Source: Phycisphaerae bacterium
GTDB lineage: Bacteria > Chloroflexota > Anaerolineae > 4572-78 > J111
Length of the DNA: 43,172 nucleotides
NCBI GenBank assembly: GCA_028285035.1
Contig: JANQQF010000069.1
Location: 1 to 43,172, forward strand
Direction of reading: 5' to 3'
Shown piece after piece: positions 1 to 12,000 of the stretch. Under the pieces are notes generated by a model that saw only the letters and a list, made by a program, of their open reading frames with translations, was not told the origin of the DNA and did not search any database. The position numbers and the translations under genes are program-made. Within the stretch, counting starts at the first letter, position 1. Every line of letters starts with the position of its first letter.

Positions 1-66
1 GAATTTGAGGATTTACCAAAGATTTTCATTCGATTCATCCCTCAATTTGCTGTTAAATCAGGGTAG
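1..66 (+). CDS. possible 3' end of a gene cut by the window edge
   Basis: Frame 1 is open from the first base to a TAG at 64-66, giving 21 residues ending FAVKSG. I do not recognise it, and such a short open frame could be chance. The remaining bases to 234 hold no gene I can support, only the ribosome binding site GAGGAAA just before the next start. Confidence 0.2.
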   Translation, partial: EFEDLPKIFIRFIPQFAVKSG

Positions 67-234
67 TCTGATATGATTACTTATTCAGGAACAACTCTAA
101 TGGTTGAGCTAATATTTCGCGGCATAGATAAAACATCCGTTATTAAGGGCGAAATACTTAAACAGTTGGGTGTTGCGATGTTCGTTACTCTATATTTATC
201 TACATCCGACTGAATTAGTTATTGAGGAAATGGC

Positions 235-2586
235 ATGAACGAAAATTTAAAGAAGACTCGAAAAGCGTTACTGACACAACTCTTAAAATGGAGTATCGCT
301 TGTCTGATTATTGCCAGTATGATTTTGGGATCATCCCATTTTGTGCCTGTGTCCAAAGGGGCGACAAATTTTCCTAATTGTCGGCTCGGTGTTGGTGGGG
401 TGGGCGTAAATTTTGCAGACTATTCGCTTGATCAATTGAATGTCGGGTTATTCTCTAACTGGTGGGCAACCAATGCCAGTCTCACTGGATTGCCCGATGA
501 TGTTGAGTATATTCAGACAGTGCGACTTCATCAGGATAAAGTGGGTAGTAGCTGGCACGGGGGAGGGGCGTATGTTGACCCACCAAGCTATAGCACGGGA
601 CCTTCCTTAACTGAAATTGCCCAGATTGCTGCGGCCCAACCTGGGTCTCGTTGGGTTTTGGGTAATGAGCCAGATAAAGTTGACTTCTTCTCAAGTGGCA
701 GTTGGCGGGGTCAGGATGAAATTACCCCTGAATTGTATGCCGTTGCCTTTCATGAGATTCGGTCCACCATTAAGGCAGCAGACCCTACCGCCCAGATTGG
801 TATTGGCAGTGTGATCCAGGGGACTCCCTTACGGTTGAAATATTTGGATAAGATTTGGGAGGCATATGAGAGTGAATATAGTCAGGATATAGGCGATCAT
901 ATTGACTTTTTTACTGTACATGGGTTTATCTTGCGGGAAGAAGATGGGACAGCTGGGGCAAGGATACCCCCAGGTTTAGTTGAAGGTGTAGATGAGGATT
1001 ATGTGGCCACTGATGGATTTTTGTATGGTGAAAATAATAATACCTTGCGAATTGAGCACCAGAATATTGATAACTTTGATACATTTACCCGCAACTTACG
1101 CCAGTGGATGGCCGATAAAGGCTTGCGCAACAAGCCTTTGATCAATACTGAATTTGGCATCCTGTATAAGGACTCAATTATTACTGGATCAATCTCTGAT
1201 GGAGAGGTGGTAGATTATCTCAAGGAAGCATTTGATTATATTTTGACTGAAACTGATGATGATATTGGTTATCCCCGTGATGAGAATCGGCTGATTCAGG
1301 GAGCAGTTTGGTATAGTTTGAATGATGACAATTGGAATGGACGGTTGTTTGATGATGACTTTGATCCCACGACAATTGGTCAGGGCTGGATCGATTATGT
1401 GACAGATGAGGCCAAGCCGTTAGCCTCAGAACCCCGCCCGAATATGTGGTCGACTGGCTTGAACGCAACACCATCAAATCCAACAACGATTGGAATGTAT
1501 ACCAGAGTTACTCTACAGGCTGATATTGTCAATAGTGGTAATACGCCCTCAGTGACCGGGGATAATTTGGCGGTAACTTTTTGGGATGACGACCCTAATA
1601 CACCTGGGGCTAATCAAATTGGCGAAACACAATATTTAGATGATTTAGAGGGCTGTGGGCAATATTCAACAGTGACAGTGGATTGGCTTGCTCCCGCTGG
1701 AAATCATACGTGGTACGTCAAAGTGGATTCGGTTACAAATGAAGATAAGCTTGATGATAATGTGCAAAGTGAGAGCTTGACTGTTACGGCTGGACCAGCA
1801 GCAAATACCGCTGACATGGTTGTGACAAAAAATGTTGATAAGGCTACCCCTTACACCAATCAATCTGTGGTGTATACAATTGATGTGTTTAATGATGGAC
1901 CAGATGTTGCGAATGATATCGTTGTAACCGATGTATTGCCCGAAGGTGTCACCTTTTCTTCTGCCGTTGCTTCGCACGGAAGCTATAACTCAACGACTGG
2001 GAAATGGCAGGTCGGTACCTTGGCAAATTCAACCCAGGCCCAACTCGCCATAACAGCTCGGGTGGATACTGGCCAGGGAGGTAATACAATTACCAATACA
2101 GCCACAGTCACAGCCGATGTCGTCGATTGGTGGATAACGAATAACAAAACAGGTGGTATTGCTATCACCCCAATTGCTAATGCAGATGTTAGAGTTACGG
2201 CAGATCTGCCCCGTTGGTCTCTTCCCGATACAATTGCCAATTATGAATTTGTCGTCACGAATAATGGACCGGATATTGCAACCAGTGTGACCGTGACCGG
2301 CGTCTTAAGTGGCACGGCGATGACGATTGGGGGGATTACCACGACTCAAGGCACTTGTAGTGGCACAACAGCATTAACCTGTAATTTAGGGAATATGAAT
2401 AAAGATAGCTCAGTGACAATTACAATACCTGTGATTGGGGCTGCCCTTGGGAACATCGACGTTATGATGGGAGCAGAAGGAACCGAAAGCGATTTGATTT
2501 CGGCCAATGACATGGTTGAAGATATTGTTGTTATTGCCTTGGAAGCACCGTTAACTTTTACGTACTTGCCATTGCTGCTTAAGTAG
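235..2586 (+). CDS. secreted clan GH-A-like glycosidase with CARDB and two DUF11 domains
   Basis: Predicted exported protein of 783 residues. An N-terminal signal peptide or anchor (hydrophobic stretch about 19-37) is followed by a TIM-barrel-like region (about 45-390). GNEPD with E145 and NTEFG with E306 fit the acid/base and nucleophile glutamates of clan GH-A hydrolases. Then come a CARDB-like beta domain (about 405-515) and two DUF11 repeats (about 525-640 and 650-760), which are usually surface or adhesin modules. The last residues are TYLPLLLK, a tail I associate with exported Chloroflexota proteins. A close paralogue follows 85 bases downstream. Hydrolase activity and substrate are inferred; a non-catalytic surface role is possible. 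The ATG is preceded by GAGGAAA. Confidence 0.8.
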   Translation: MNENLKKTRKALLTQLLKWSIACLIIASMILGSSHFVPVSKGATNFPNCRLGVGGVGVNFADYSLDQLNVGLFSNWWATNASLTGLPDDVEYIQTVRLHQDKVGSSWHGGGAYVDPPSYSTGPSLTEIAQIAAAQPGSRWVLGNEPDKVDFFSSGSWRGQDEITPELYAVAFHEIRSTIKAADPTAQIGIGSVIQGTPLRLKYLDKIWEAYESEYSQDIGDHIDFFTVHGFILREEDGTAGARIPPGLVEGVDEDYVATDGFLYGENNNTLRIEHQNIDNFDTFTRNLRQWMADKGLRNKPLINTEFGILYKDSIITGSISDGEVVDYLKEAFDYILTETDDDIGYPRDENRLIQGAVWYSLNDDNWNGRLFDDDFDPTTIGQGWIDYVTDEAKPLASEPRPNMWSTGLNATPSNPTTIGMYTRVTLQADIVNSGNTPSVTGDNLAVTFWDDDPNTPGANQIGETQYLDDLEGCGQYSTVTVDWLAPAGNHTWYVKVDSVTNEDKLDDNVQSESLTVTAGPAANTADMVVTKNVDKATPYTNQSVVYTIDVFNDGPDVANDIVVTDVLPEGVTFSSAVASHGSYNSTTGKWQVGTLANSTQAQLAITARVDTGQGGNTITNTATVTADVVDWWITNNKTGGIAITPIANADVRVTADLPRWSLPDTIANYEFVVTNNGPDIATSVTVTGVLSGTAMTIGGITTTQGTCSGTTALTCNLGNMNKDSSVTITIPVIGAALGNIDVMMGAEGTESDLISANDMVEDIVVIALEAPLTFTYLPLLLK

Positions 2587-2671
2587 AATTTGAAATAAAA
2601 ATTATGGCTAAACAACCGCGTAATTCTTTTTATGCAAATAAGTGATGACCTAACACTTTAGAGGACCGATC

Positions 2672-4603
2672 ATGACGAACTTCAAACCCATAACCTTAAA
2701 CCTGATACTCATCTTTTCTCTTTTACTCGTAAATATTCGACCTGCCCAGGCCCAAACCGAGTTTGCAAATTGCCGATTTGGGGTTGGAAACGTGACGGAT
2801 AGTGTGGCGGGTTATGATGTAGAACAGCTCAATCTAGGGCTATACTCGGATTGGGCTGTGCGAGCTTCGCCCCCCGCTGATTTGCCCGGTGACATAACTT
2901 ACATTCGTACGGTACGGATACATCAGAAAAAGGTGGGGAGTACTTGGTGGGGTGATGGCCCTTATGAAGAGCCTTATGATTATTACATCGGCAATAGCCT
3001 TGAGGAAATTAGCGATATTGCATCGAATACCCCAGGTCTATATTGGGTGATTGGTAATGAGGTTGACCGTCGTGATTGGCCTGATGGAACCGGTGGTCAG
3101 GATGAGACGACCCCAGAAGTGTATGCAACCGCGTTTCATGAAATTAGTCAAGCCATAAAAAGTGCAGATCCAACGGCTAAGATCGGGGTGGCTGGGGTGG
3201 TGCAACCCACGCCTTTGCGCTTCAAATATTTGGATCGAGTCTGGGACAGTTACTATTCCCAGTATGGCTATTCGATGGGCGAAGATGTTGATTTTTGGAC
3301 CTACCATAGCTTTATTTTAAGAGAGGTTTATCAACGATGGGGTGCGGATATACCATCTGGGTTGGTTGAAGGCTTAGATTATGAAAAAGAGGAAGGCTAT
3401 CTTTATGGGGCTGATGTCCCAGAGGTTATTGCCGCGCATCATGATGTGGAAATTTATAAACAGTTTGTCCGGAACTTTCGGCAGTGGATGGCTGATAAAG
3501 GAGAGCGTAATAAGCCCCTGCTTAATTCAGAATATGGTGTTTTGTATAAGACGGTATCAGGCATTGAAATAACAGATGCACAGATTATTGATTTTCTTGA
3601 AGGCTCATTCGATTTTATGTTAAATGAAACGAATGACGAAATTGGTTTTGAAGCAGATGGTAATCGCCTAGTACAAGGTTGGGTTTGGTATAGTTTAGAA
3701 GATACACGTTGGAATGGGGCGCTGTTTGACGATGATACGAAAACCCTGACCAATGTGGGAACAGCCTGGAAAAACTACGTTTCGGATGCAAGTCACCCCT
3801 TTGCCTCAAATCCACAACACAATGTTTTGGTTTCAAACTTGCAAACCGTTCCTGACATTTTTGTTGAACCAACAGGTCCAGTATCATTTACAATGAAAGT
3901 GGATGTTTCGAATAATGGTAACATTCCGATTGATGATAGTCAGGCGATTGAAATTAAATTCTGGGACGGTGAACCCAACGAGGTTGGCTCAAATGTTATT
4001 GGGCAAACCCAAATCAATGGATTAGAGGGGTGTGCTCAGGAGATTAAGACTGTTGAGATGATCTGGCCGAATCCAGGTAATACAACCAATACGTGGTATG
4101 TTGAAGTGGTGCCGATTGCGGATGAGACCCTGACATCCGACAATGAAGGGTCGAGTAGTGGTTTTATTATTGACCCTGCCCCTCAAGCAAATCTTGCGCT
4201 AACGAAGACCGTTGATGATGATAGGCCAGTCGAAGGGTTAGATAAAGTCACTTATATCATTGAAGTCACGAATTCAACAGGACCTCATACCGCAACAAAT
4301 GTGATTGTCAATGACCCACTGCCCGAGGGCATTACATTTGCCGGTTATGAAGCCTCTCAAGGAACTTATTTTAGTAGTGGCCCTTGGTTTTTAGGAGCCT
4401 TGCCCCTTAATCAAACAGCAACCTTAACCGTGACGGCAAAAGTTGATGATGATACAGGCTCGATGGTTATTACAAACACTGCTACGATTAGTAGTAGCGA
4501 CAGTGTTGATACGCAGCTTAGTGACAATAAATTTAGTGTACCCATTACCGTTGGTTTTAGCCAGAAAACCTATGTGCCGTTAGTGTTGAAGAATGTTGAG
4601 TGA
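2672..4603 (+). CDS. secreted clan GH-A-like glycosidase paralogue with one DUF11 domain
   Basis: A 643-residue paralogue of the preceding gene. A clear signal peptide ends near AQA (about residue 27). The TIM-barrel-like region retains both candidate catalytic glutamates, in GNEVD (E130) and NSEYG (E287). A CARDB-like region and one DUF11 domain follow, one repeat fewer than the neighbour. The end is TYVPLVLKNVE, a variant of the same hydrophobic-plus-lysine tail with four extra residues. The stop codon overlaps the GTG start of the next gene (GTGA), so translation of the two is probably coupled. Tandem duplication followed by loss or gain of a DUF11 repeat is the simplest history. The substrate cannot be read from sequence. 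Confidence 0.8.
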   Translation: MTNFKPITLNLILIFSLLLVNIRPAQAQTEFANCRFGVGNVTDSVAGYDVEQLNLGLYSDWAVRASPPADLPGDITYIRTVRIHQKKVGSTWWGDGPYEEPYDYYIGNSLEEISDIASNTPGLYWVIGNEVDRRDWPDGTGGQDETTPEVYATAFHEISQAIKSADPTAKIGVAGVVQPTPLRFKYLDRVWDSYYSQYGYSMGEDVDFWTYHSFILREVYQRWGADIPSGLVEGLDYEKEEGYLYGADVPEVIAAHHDVEIYKQFVRNFRQWMADKGERNKPLLNSEYGVLYKTVSGIEITDAQIIDFLEGSFDFMLNETNDEIGFEADGNRLVQGWVWYSLEDTRWNGALFDDDTKTLTNVGTAWKNYVSDASHPFASNPQHNVLVSNLQTVPDIFVEPTGPVSFTMKVDVSNNGNIPIDDSQAIEIKFWDGEPNEVGSNVIGQTQINGLEGCAQEIKTVEMIWPNPGNTTNTWYVEVVPIADETLTSDNEGSSSGFIIDPAPQANLALTKTVDDDRPVEGLDKVTYIIEVTNSTGPHTATNVIVNDPLPEGITFAGYEASQGTYFSSGPWFLGALPLNQTATLTVTAKVDDDTGSMVITNTATISSSDSVDTQLSDNKFSVPITVGFSQKTYVPLVLKNVE

Positions 4604-6030
4604 CCTTGAAAAAGCTAATACTTTTTAGCTTGACCAGTGGCCTTTCTTTTTTAGCTTATGTAGTAACCTTAGCCCCAACAATCACTTGGGAAAACAATGG
4701 GGCGGATAGCGGGGATTTAGCGACGGCTGTTGCGGTTAACGGTGTGCCCCACCCATCAGGTTATCCAACCTATCTGTTGCTGGGGGAATTGGTCACCTTG
4801 GGAGCGAGTGGTGACATCGCCTATCGTCTCAATGGGATGTCCGCTGTATTTGCTGCCTTAACAGTCGGCCTATTGGCCTTATTGATTTTTGAGACCTTAC
4901 CAACCGATGAAAACGAAACGAATAGACGAGTTAAATGGGTGATAAGCGGAGTGCCAGCCTTACTTTTCGCGTTCTCATCCCTGTTTTGGTCACAGGCGGT
5001 CATTACTGAGGTCTACGCTCTCAACGCTTTTTTCACAGTCATCTTGTTGTACCTCGCCATAAAAATTCAGCCTAATAATCAATATTGGTTGATCCTGATT
5101 GTTGCTTTGATGGTTGGGCTTAGTATGGGCAATCACCTGTCAATCTTATTGTTGTTACCCACGCTAGTCCTAAGTGCTAACATTAAATGGCAGTGGTCTG
5201 TCCTACTGACAGCTTTTATTGGTTTCGGAATTGGTTTGTCTGTTTATTTAATCATACCGATACGTGCTGCCACACACCCACCACTGAATTGGGGAAATGC
5301 CGTCACTCTATCAGAGTTTTGGTGGCTGATCAGTGGGCAATTATATCGACCGTTTGTGTTTGGCCTGCCTCTCTCTGCGATTCCCCTTCGTTTATTTGGA
5401 ATATTTCAACTTTTAATGAGTACCTTTTTAGGTATCGGGGTTCTTATTGGGGGATGGGGGCTGATAAAGCGCAAGAATGACTCACCAAAATTAGTTTATG
5501 CGTCAATGGTGGGTGTCGGATTTATATCGATTTACGCGATTGGGTATAATACAACCGACTCATTTATCTATTTGATACCAACTTTGGCTCTATTTACAGT
5601 ATGGGTGGGCTGGGGAGGATATCATCTCATCCAAAGCGTTCCTAAATCTTTTGAAACCACTAGTCTCATCATCATAATCCTTCTTCCCTTTCTCGCCTTC
5701 ATCCTCAACTTCTCTGAGCAACGTTTTCGGCAAGATGATACCGCAATCACGTACGCCCAGCAGACTTTAAATCAGACCCCTAATCGTGCCATTATTTTGA
5801 CAGAACGAGATGACCAAACCTTTGCACTTTGGTACGTTCATTATGCTCTGGGGGTACGACCAGATGTTATCATAATTAACGAGAACCTATTACCTTATGC
5901 TTGGTATCGTGAATCACTTCAATATCAGCAAATAGATATTGTGGTGTTTGCTGAAAGTCAGCAACCCATCACTACCCGTGCAGTTTTAGCGATATATAAT
6001 CAACATCGCCCAATTTATCTAGCACCCTAA
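4600..6030 (+). CDS. DUF2723 family polytopic membrane protein, glycosyltransferase-like
   Basis: A 476-residue integral membrane protein with about ten hydrophobic segments. The N-terminal block contains LAPTITWENNGADSGDLA and HPSGYPTY, the signature of DUF2723 proteins, which are related to GT-C protein O-mannosyltransferases and TMEM260. The acidic pair in the first extracytoplasmic loop is in the position expected for catalysis in GT-C enzymes. The C-terminal part (about 380-476) is a soluble domain. The GTG start overlaps the stop of the preceding secreted protein by four bases, so a role in glycosylating exported proteins, possibly those two neighbours, is a reasonable inference. It is followed after 14 bases by the peptide synthetase gene. 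Confidence 0.8.
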   Translation: MTLKKLILFSLTSGLSFLAYVVTLAPTITWENNGADSGDLATAVAVNGVPHPSGYPTYLLLGELVTLGASGDIAYRLNGMSAVFAALTVGLLALLIFETLPTDENETNRRVKWVISGVPALLFAFSSLFWSQAVITEVYALNAFFTVILLYLAIKIQPNNQYWLILIVALMVGLSMGNHLSILLLLPTLVLSANIKWQWSVLLTAFIGFGIGLSVYLIIPIRAATHPPLNWGNAVTLSEFWWLISGQLYRPFVFGLPLSAIPLRLFGIFQLLMSTFLGIGVLIGGWGLIKRKNDSPKLVYASMVGVGFISIYAIGYNTTDSFIYLIPTLALFTVWVGWGGYHLIQSVPKSFETTSLIIIILLPFLAFILNFSEQRFRQDDTAITYAQQTLNQTPNRAIILTERDDQTFALWYVHYALGVRPDVIIINENLLPYAWYRESLQYQQIDIVVFAESQQPITTRAVLAIYNQHRPIYLAP

Positions 6031-6044
6031 AAGGAATTAGCCCG

Positions 6045-9000
6045 GTGATTGATCGAAATAAGTTCCCTATTCATCAATGTTTTGAATATCAGGCCAAAAC
6101 AACACCCAATGCAATCGCCCTTCATTTCGAAGATGAAACGCGCTCTTATGAGCAACTCAACCAGCAGGCCAATCAGTTGGCCCATTACCTGCAAGCTAAG
6201 GGCGTTGGGGTTGGTGATTTTGTATCCCTGTATCTAGATCGATCATTTGAAATGATTGTTGCCATTTTAGGCGTGTTGAAGAGCGGTGCGGTGTATGTGC
6301 CAATTGACCCAGATACCCCGGCTCAGCGTGTCCAATTTATTGCTATAGATGCCCAGACTGAACTGCTTTTGACACAACAAAAATTAGCTAGTGATATTGA
6401 AGGAGTAACGGCTCAAGTTATCTCACTGGATGCTGAATGGACCAGCATCGCACAATATACGAAACACAACCCTGATCTTGATATCTCCGTCGATAAATTG
6501 GCTTATGTGATCTACACTTCTGGCTCCACCGGAAAACCCAAAGGGGTTTTAATTACCCACCACAATGTCATTCGACTTTTGACCGAAACCGAAAATTGGT
6601 ATCATTTTAATGATGACGATATTTGGACCCTATTTCACTCCTATGCTTTTGATGTATCCGTCTGGGAGATGTGGGGGGCTTTATTTTATGGGGGGCAGTT
6701 GGTTATTCCTTCATACAAAATCAGTCGCTCGCCCCAACATTTCTATGAGCTATTAGTCGCCAAACAAGTCACTGTCTTATGTCAAACGCCCTCGGCTTTT
6801 CGGCCGCTCCTCCAGGTTGAAGCAACGCACGGGGCTCATCCCGACCTAAACTTACGACTGATCATCTTCGCGGGCGAGGCTTTAGCGCTCCATACCCTAA
6901 AGCCTTGGTTTGACGCTCACGGCGACGAACGACCCCAAATCATCAATATGTACGGGATTACCGAAACGACGGTACACGCTATGTATTGCCGTATCACTGA
7001 GGCAGATCTTGATTCGGGTAGCATCATTGGCGAACCCATTCCAGACTTACAGATTCATATTTTGGATGAGCAAATGAACCCATCATCTCAATGCGTGCCG
7101 GGCGAGATATATGTTGGGGGGGCTGGAGTCGGACGAGGCTATCATAACCGCCCTGAGCTAACTGCAGCTCGATTTATTGCCGATCCCTTTAGCGATGACC
7201 CCCAAGCCCGCCTGTATCGATCAGGTGATTTGGCTCAGCACCTGCCAGATGGCAACATCGAGTTTTTGGGCCGGATGGACCATCAGGTGAAAATTCGAGG
7301 CTTTCGCGTAGAGCTGGGTGAGATTGAGGCAACACTGGCTGAACATCCCGATTTGCAAGAGGTCGTTGTCTTAGCTCGCGAGGATCAGTCCGGTCAACAA
7401 AAATTAGTGGCCTATATTATCCCTGCTGCCAATACTATTCCAACCGTTACCGATCTTCAGCAGTTCTTACAGCCGAAATTACCGACTTACATGACTCCGT
7501 CCGCCTTTGTTTCGTTGGAGGCGATGCCCTTAACCACCAATGGCAAGTTAGATCGAAAAGCCTTACCTAACCCAGACGTGACCCGCCCGGCCTTAAATTC
7601 ACCTTACGTTTCGGCTCGGACTCAATTAGAAACGATTTTGGTTGATTTGTGGCAAACCACGCTGAATCTCGAAGGGATTGGGGTTAAGGATAACTTCTTT
7701 GAATTGGGCGGTGATTCGTTGTCTGGTGCAGTGGTAATTAATGCTTTACAACAGCAATTGGGCGAATATCTTTACATTGTGGCCTTGTTTGATGCCCCTA
7801 CCATTGTGCAAATGGCCGACTATCTTGAAACGCATTATGCGTCATCGGTGGCAAGACTATTGGGCCAAACAGTTGATACTGAGATGTTGCAGCCCAACCG
7901 TCGACTTGAGCCAATCCATTTGAGGGGTATTAAACAGCTTTTGCAGGTAGGGATTGAGGTAGAAACATCAATTGTATCAAGATCATCCGATAAAAACCCA
8001 CCCGCCGTTTTCATCCTATCCCCACCTCGTTCTGGATCAACCCTGTTGCGGGTGATGTTAGCCGGTCACACTGATTTATTTGCGCCACCTGAGTTAGATC
8101 TGCTCAATTTTGTGACGCTGGCTCAACGTCAACAGATGTTAGCCAATGGCGACAGTTTTCGATTGGCTGGTACTGTCCGGGCGCTGATGGCCTTACACGA
8201 TTGTGGGGCAGATGAGGCCCAACAGATGATGACGCAGTATGAGCAGCAGGGGATGACGACTGTCGAATTTTTCAAGCGACTACAAGACCAGAGTGCGGCT
8301 CAATTTGTCATTGATAAGACAACGTTTTATGCTTTAGACTTAGCGACCTTACATCGCATTGAACAGCAGTTTGACCAAGCGATGTACATCCATTTGACTC
8401 GTCATCCTTATGGCATGATTCATTCTTTTGAAGGGGTTCGTTCAGACCGGATCTACTTCAAAGAGCAAGATCAATTCTCACCGCGTGAGATAGGTGAACT
8501 GACTTGGCTCTTGGCCCATCAAAATATTTTAGACTTTTTGAGCAATGTTCCGACCAACCGTCACCATCACCTCAGTTATGAGTCTCTCATTCGTCAACCT
8601 AAGGCGACGATGACCAAACTTTGTCACTTCCTCGGGATCCAATTTCAACCAGATATGATTGATCCTTATCATGATTCACATGTTCGAATGACTGATGGTC
8701 TTTATGGTGATCAAGCCTCACGAATGCTTGGTGATGTTAAGTTTCACGAACACCGCCAAATTGATCCAACGGTTGCGGATCGATGGCGAGACAGCTATCA
8801 AATCGATTTTCTCAGCGAGCAGACCTGGCAGCTAGCTACGGAGCTAGGCTATGATAACGATTTATCAACCGCAACACCATCCACCTCTACACCTATAAAA
8901 ATTGTGCCTCGCCAACCAGATGTTTTGATCCCACTTTCTTTCACACAGCAACGGCTCTGGTTTCTTGACCAATATGAACCCGATAGCGCAGCATATAATA

Positions 9001-12000
9001 TCCCCCTTGTTTTGCAACTAGAGGGTGCCGTAAATGTAGATGCACTTGAGCATAGCCTTAATGAGATTGTGCGTCGTCACGAAATGTTGCGAACAAATTT
9101 TGTCCTAACTGATTATGAACCTTATCAGATGGTAAAAGATGAGATCAAGCTACCCCTGCATTTCTTGGATTTAAGCCAACTTGATGAAGCCGAGCGTAAT
9201 ACAAAATTGTCGACTGTGATTAACGAAGAAATTCGAGCCCCCTTCAATTTGGCGCGAGATCAGCTATTGCGAGCGATGCTTCTCCAATTGGACCTGAAGA
9301 AATATACTTTAGTTTTGGTGTTGCATCATACGGCTGGTGATGGGTGGTCTATCGGTCTCCTTTTCCGTGAACTTGCTGCCTTATATCAAGCTTACACAAC
9401 TGATACACCAGCTGATTTGCCACCCTTGTCCATTCAATATGCTGATTATACCCTTTGGCAAAGAGTCCGGCTTGAAGAAGGTCTTTTTGAAACCCAGCTA
9501 TCCTACTGGGAAGAGCAACTGAAATTGCCTCTGCCCACGATTGAGCTGCCAACTGATTACCCTCGACCAGCTTTACAAACATTTAATGGTAATCGACACA
9601 CATTTATGCTATCTCAGATGACGACAGATCAACTCACCAGCCTGGGACATCAAACAGATACGACCCTATTTATGGTGTTGCTGGCTGCGTTTAAGGTGTT
9701 ACTGGCTCGTTGTACCAGTCAAACAGATATTATCGTCGGTTCACCCATCGCCAACCGAGGGCAGACTGAGTTAGAGGCCCTGATTGGTTTTTTTGCCAAT
9801 ACTCTGGTGCTTCGGACGGATTTACAAGGAAATCCAACGTTTAAGGAGCTTTTGGGACGAGTTCGTCAAACGACCCTAGAGGCTTTTGAATACCAAGAAA
9901 CACCTGTCGAAAAATTGATCGAAGTATTGGTACCAGATCGAGATTTGAGCCGTAATCCACTGTTCCAAATTATGTTTATTTTGCAAAATGCCAATATGGA
10001 CCCTGTGCCTTTATCAGGCCTTACCCTCACCCCACTTGATTATAATACAGGTACGACAAAATTTGATTTGACAATGATGCTTTCCCCAACGGCTAGTGGT
10101 CTCAAGGGAATTATCGAATATAATACTGATCTCTTCCAAGCAAAGACCATTGAGCGTTTCACAGCCCATTTCCTAACATTAATCGAATCGATTTTAGCGA
10201 ATCCAACGCAACCGCTGTCAACCTTTAAAGTATTGACGACATTTGAAATGGAGCAGCTACTACAAGCTTGGAATGATACCCAAGTGGATTATCCTCAGGA
10301 TCTATGTGTACATCAGCTTTTTGAGAGACAGGCACAACGAACACCAGATCGTGTCGCGGTGGTTGATGAGACCCAACAGATCACTTATGAAGATCTCAAT
10401 CGTCGGGCCAATCAAGTCGGGCATTATCTCATACAGAAAGGAGTTACTTCCGGTGATTTGGTTGGTATTTGCGTGGATCGTTCGATCGATATGATGGTTG
10501 GATTATTGGGAATTCTCAAGGCGGGTGCGGCTTATGTGCCACTTGATCCCAGCTACCCACACGAGCGATTGGGTTTTATGCTAGCGGATGCTAATGTGGC
10601 CTCACTATTAACTCAAGCTTCGTTAATTGAGCAACTCCCCTCAACCGATTGTGACGTGATTTGTTTAGATCAAGATTGGCCGAAGATTGCTTCATCAAAT
10701 ATTGAGCCTCCAGTGAATAGGGCGACATCACAAAACTTGGCTTATGTGATTTATACCTCTGGTTCAACAGGGAAACCCAAAGGCGTACAGCTACCACACC
10801 AAGCCGTCGTAAATTTCCTGACCACAATGGCCGATTGTCCTGGCATTTCATCAGATGACACACTCTTAGCCGTGACAACCTTATCCTTTGATATCGCTGT
10901 GCTAGAACTATTTTTACCACTTACGGTTGGTGCCAAGGTGGTTTTAGCCAGTCGGGAGATGGCTACCGATGGCGAACAACTTTCGCAACAATTGAACGAG
11001 GCAAATATCACATTGATGCAAGCGACGCCCACAACTTGGCGTTTACTATTGGAGGCCGGTTGGCCAGGGTCTCCTCAATTAAAAGCTTTATGTGGGGGGG
11101 AAGCACTACCTCGCTCATTGGCAAATGAAGTGCTAGAAAAAGTTGATGTGCTTTGGAATATGTATGGCCCCACGGAAACAACAATCTGGTCCTTGGTTCA
11201 TCCTGTCACTGTGGGTGATGGCTTTGTGCCGATTGGTAAACCGATTGGTAACACACAAGTGTACGTTTTGGACCAGGATTTACAACCAGTGCCAATTGGT
11301 GTGTCTGGTGAACTCTACATTGGTGGAGACGGTGTCGCCCAAGGGTATCTTGATCGAGATGCCTTAACAGCAGAGCGTTTTATAACAGACCCGTTTGCTT
11401 CTGATACAACAGCTCGCTTGTACAAAACAGGCGATCTGGTGCGCTATCAGCTTGATGATGAAGAGCAGCCCCTGCTTGAATTTCTGGGGCGTCAGGATCA
11501 TCAAGTCAAAGTTCGTGGATTTCGGATCGAATTGGGCGAGATTGAACTAGCTCTACAACAATTTCCTGCCATTCAGCAAAGTATTGTTGTCGTACGGTTT
11601 GATCAAGCTGATGAGATGAAATCATTGGTAGCCTATCTCATTACAGACACCAATGTCGATATTGTAAAACTGCGCCAATTTCTTGGTGAACGTTTGCCAG
11701 ATTATATGATTCCTGTAGCTTTTGTATCCTTGTCTCAATGGCCTTTGACGCCTAATGGTAAAATCGATCGTAAGGCCTTGCCTGCTCCTGATATGACGAG
11801 CTTGGCGATGGTTGATTTCGTTGCGCCGGAGGGGCCGGTTGAAGAGATGCTCGCTGAGATTTGGGGGGACGTTTTTGGCCTTGATCAAATTGGATTGCAC
11901 GACAACTTTTTTCATCTGGGAGGACACTCTCTATTGGCCGTTCGCGTTATATCGCGATTGCGTCAGGAGTACGATATCAATATCCCCTTGCGCTCATTGT

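Noticed and set aside
235..4603. Frameshifted halves of one gene
   Set aside because: Each of the two similar genes has its own signal peptide, full barrel region and C-terminal tail, so they are tandem paralogues.
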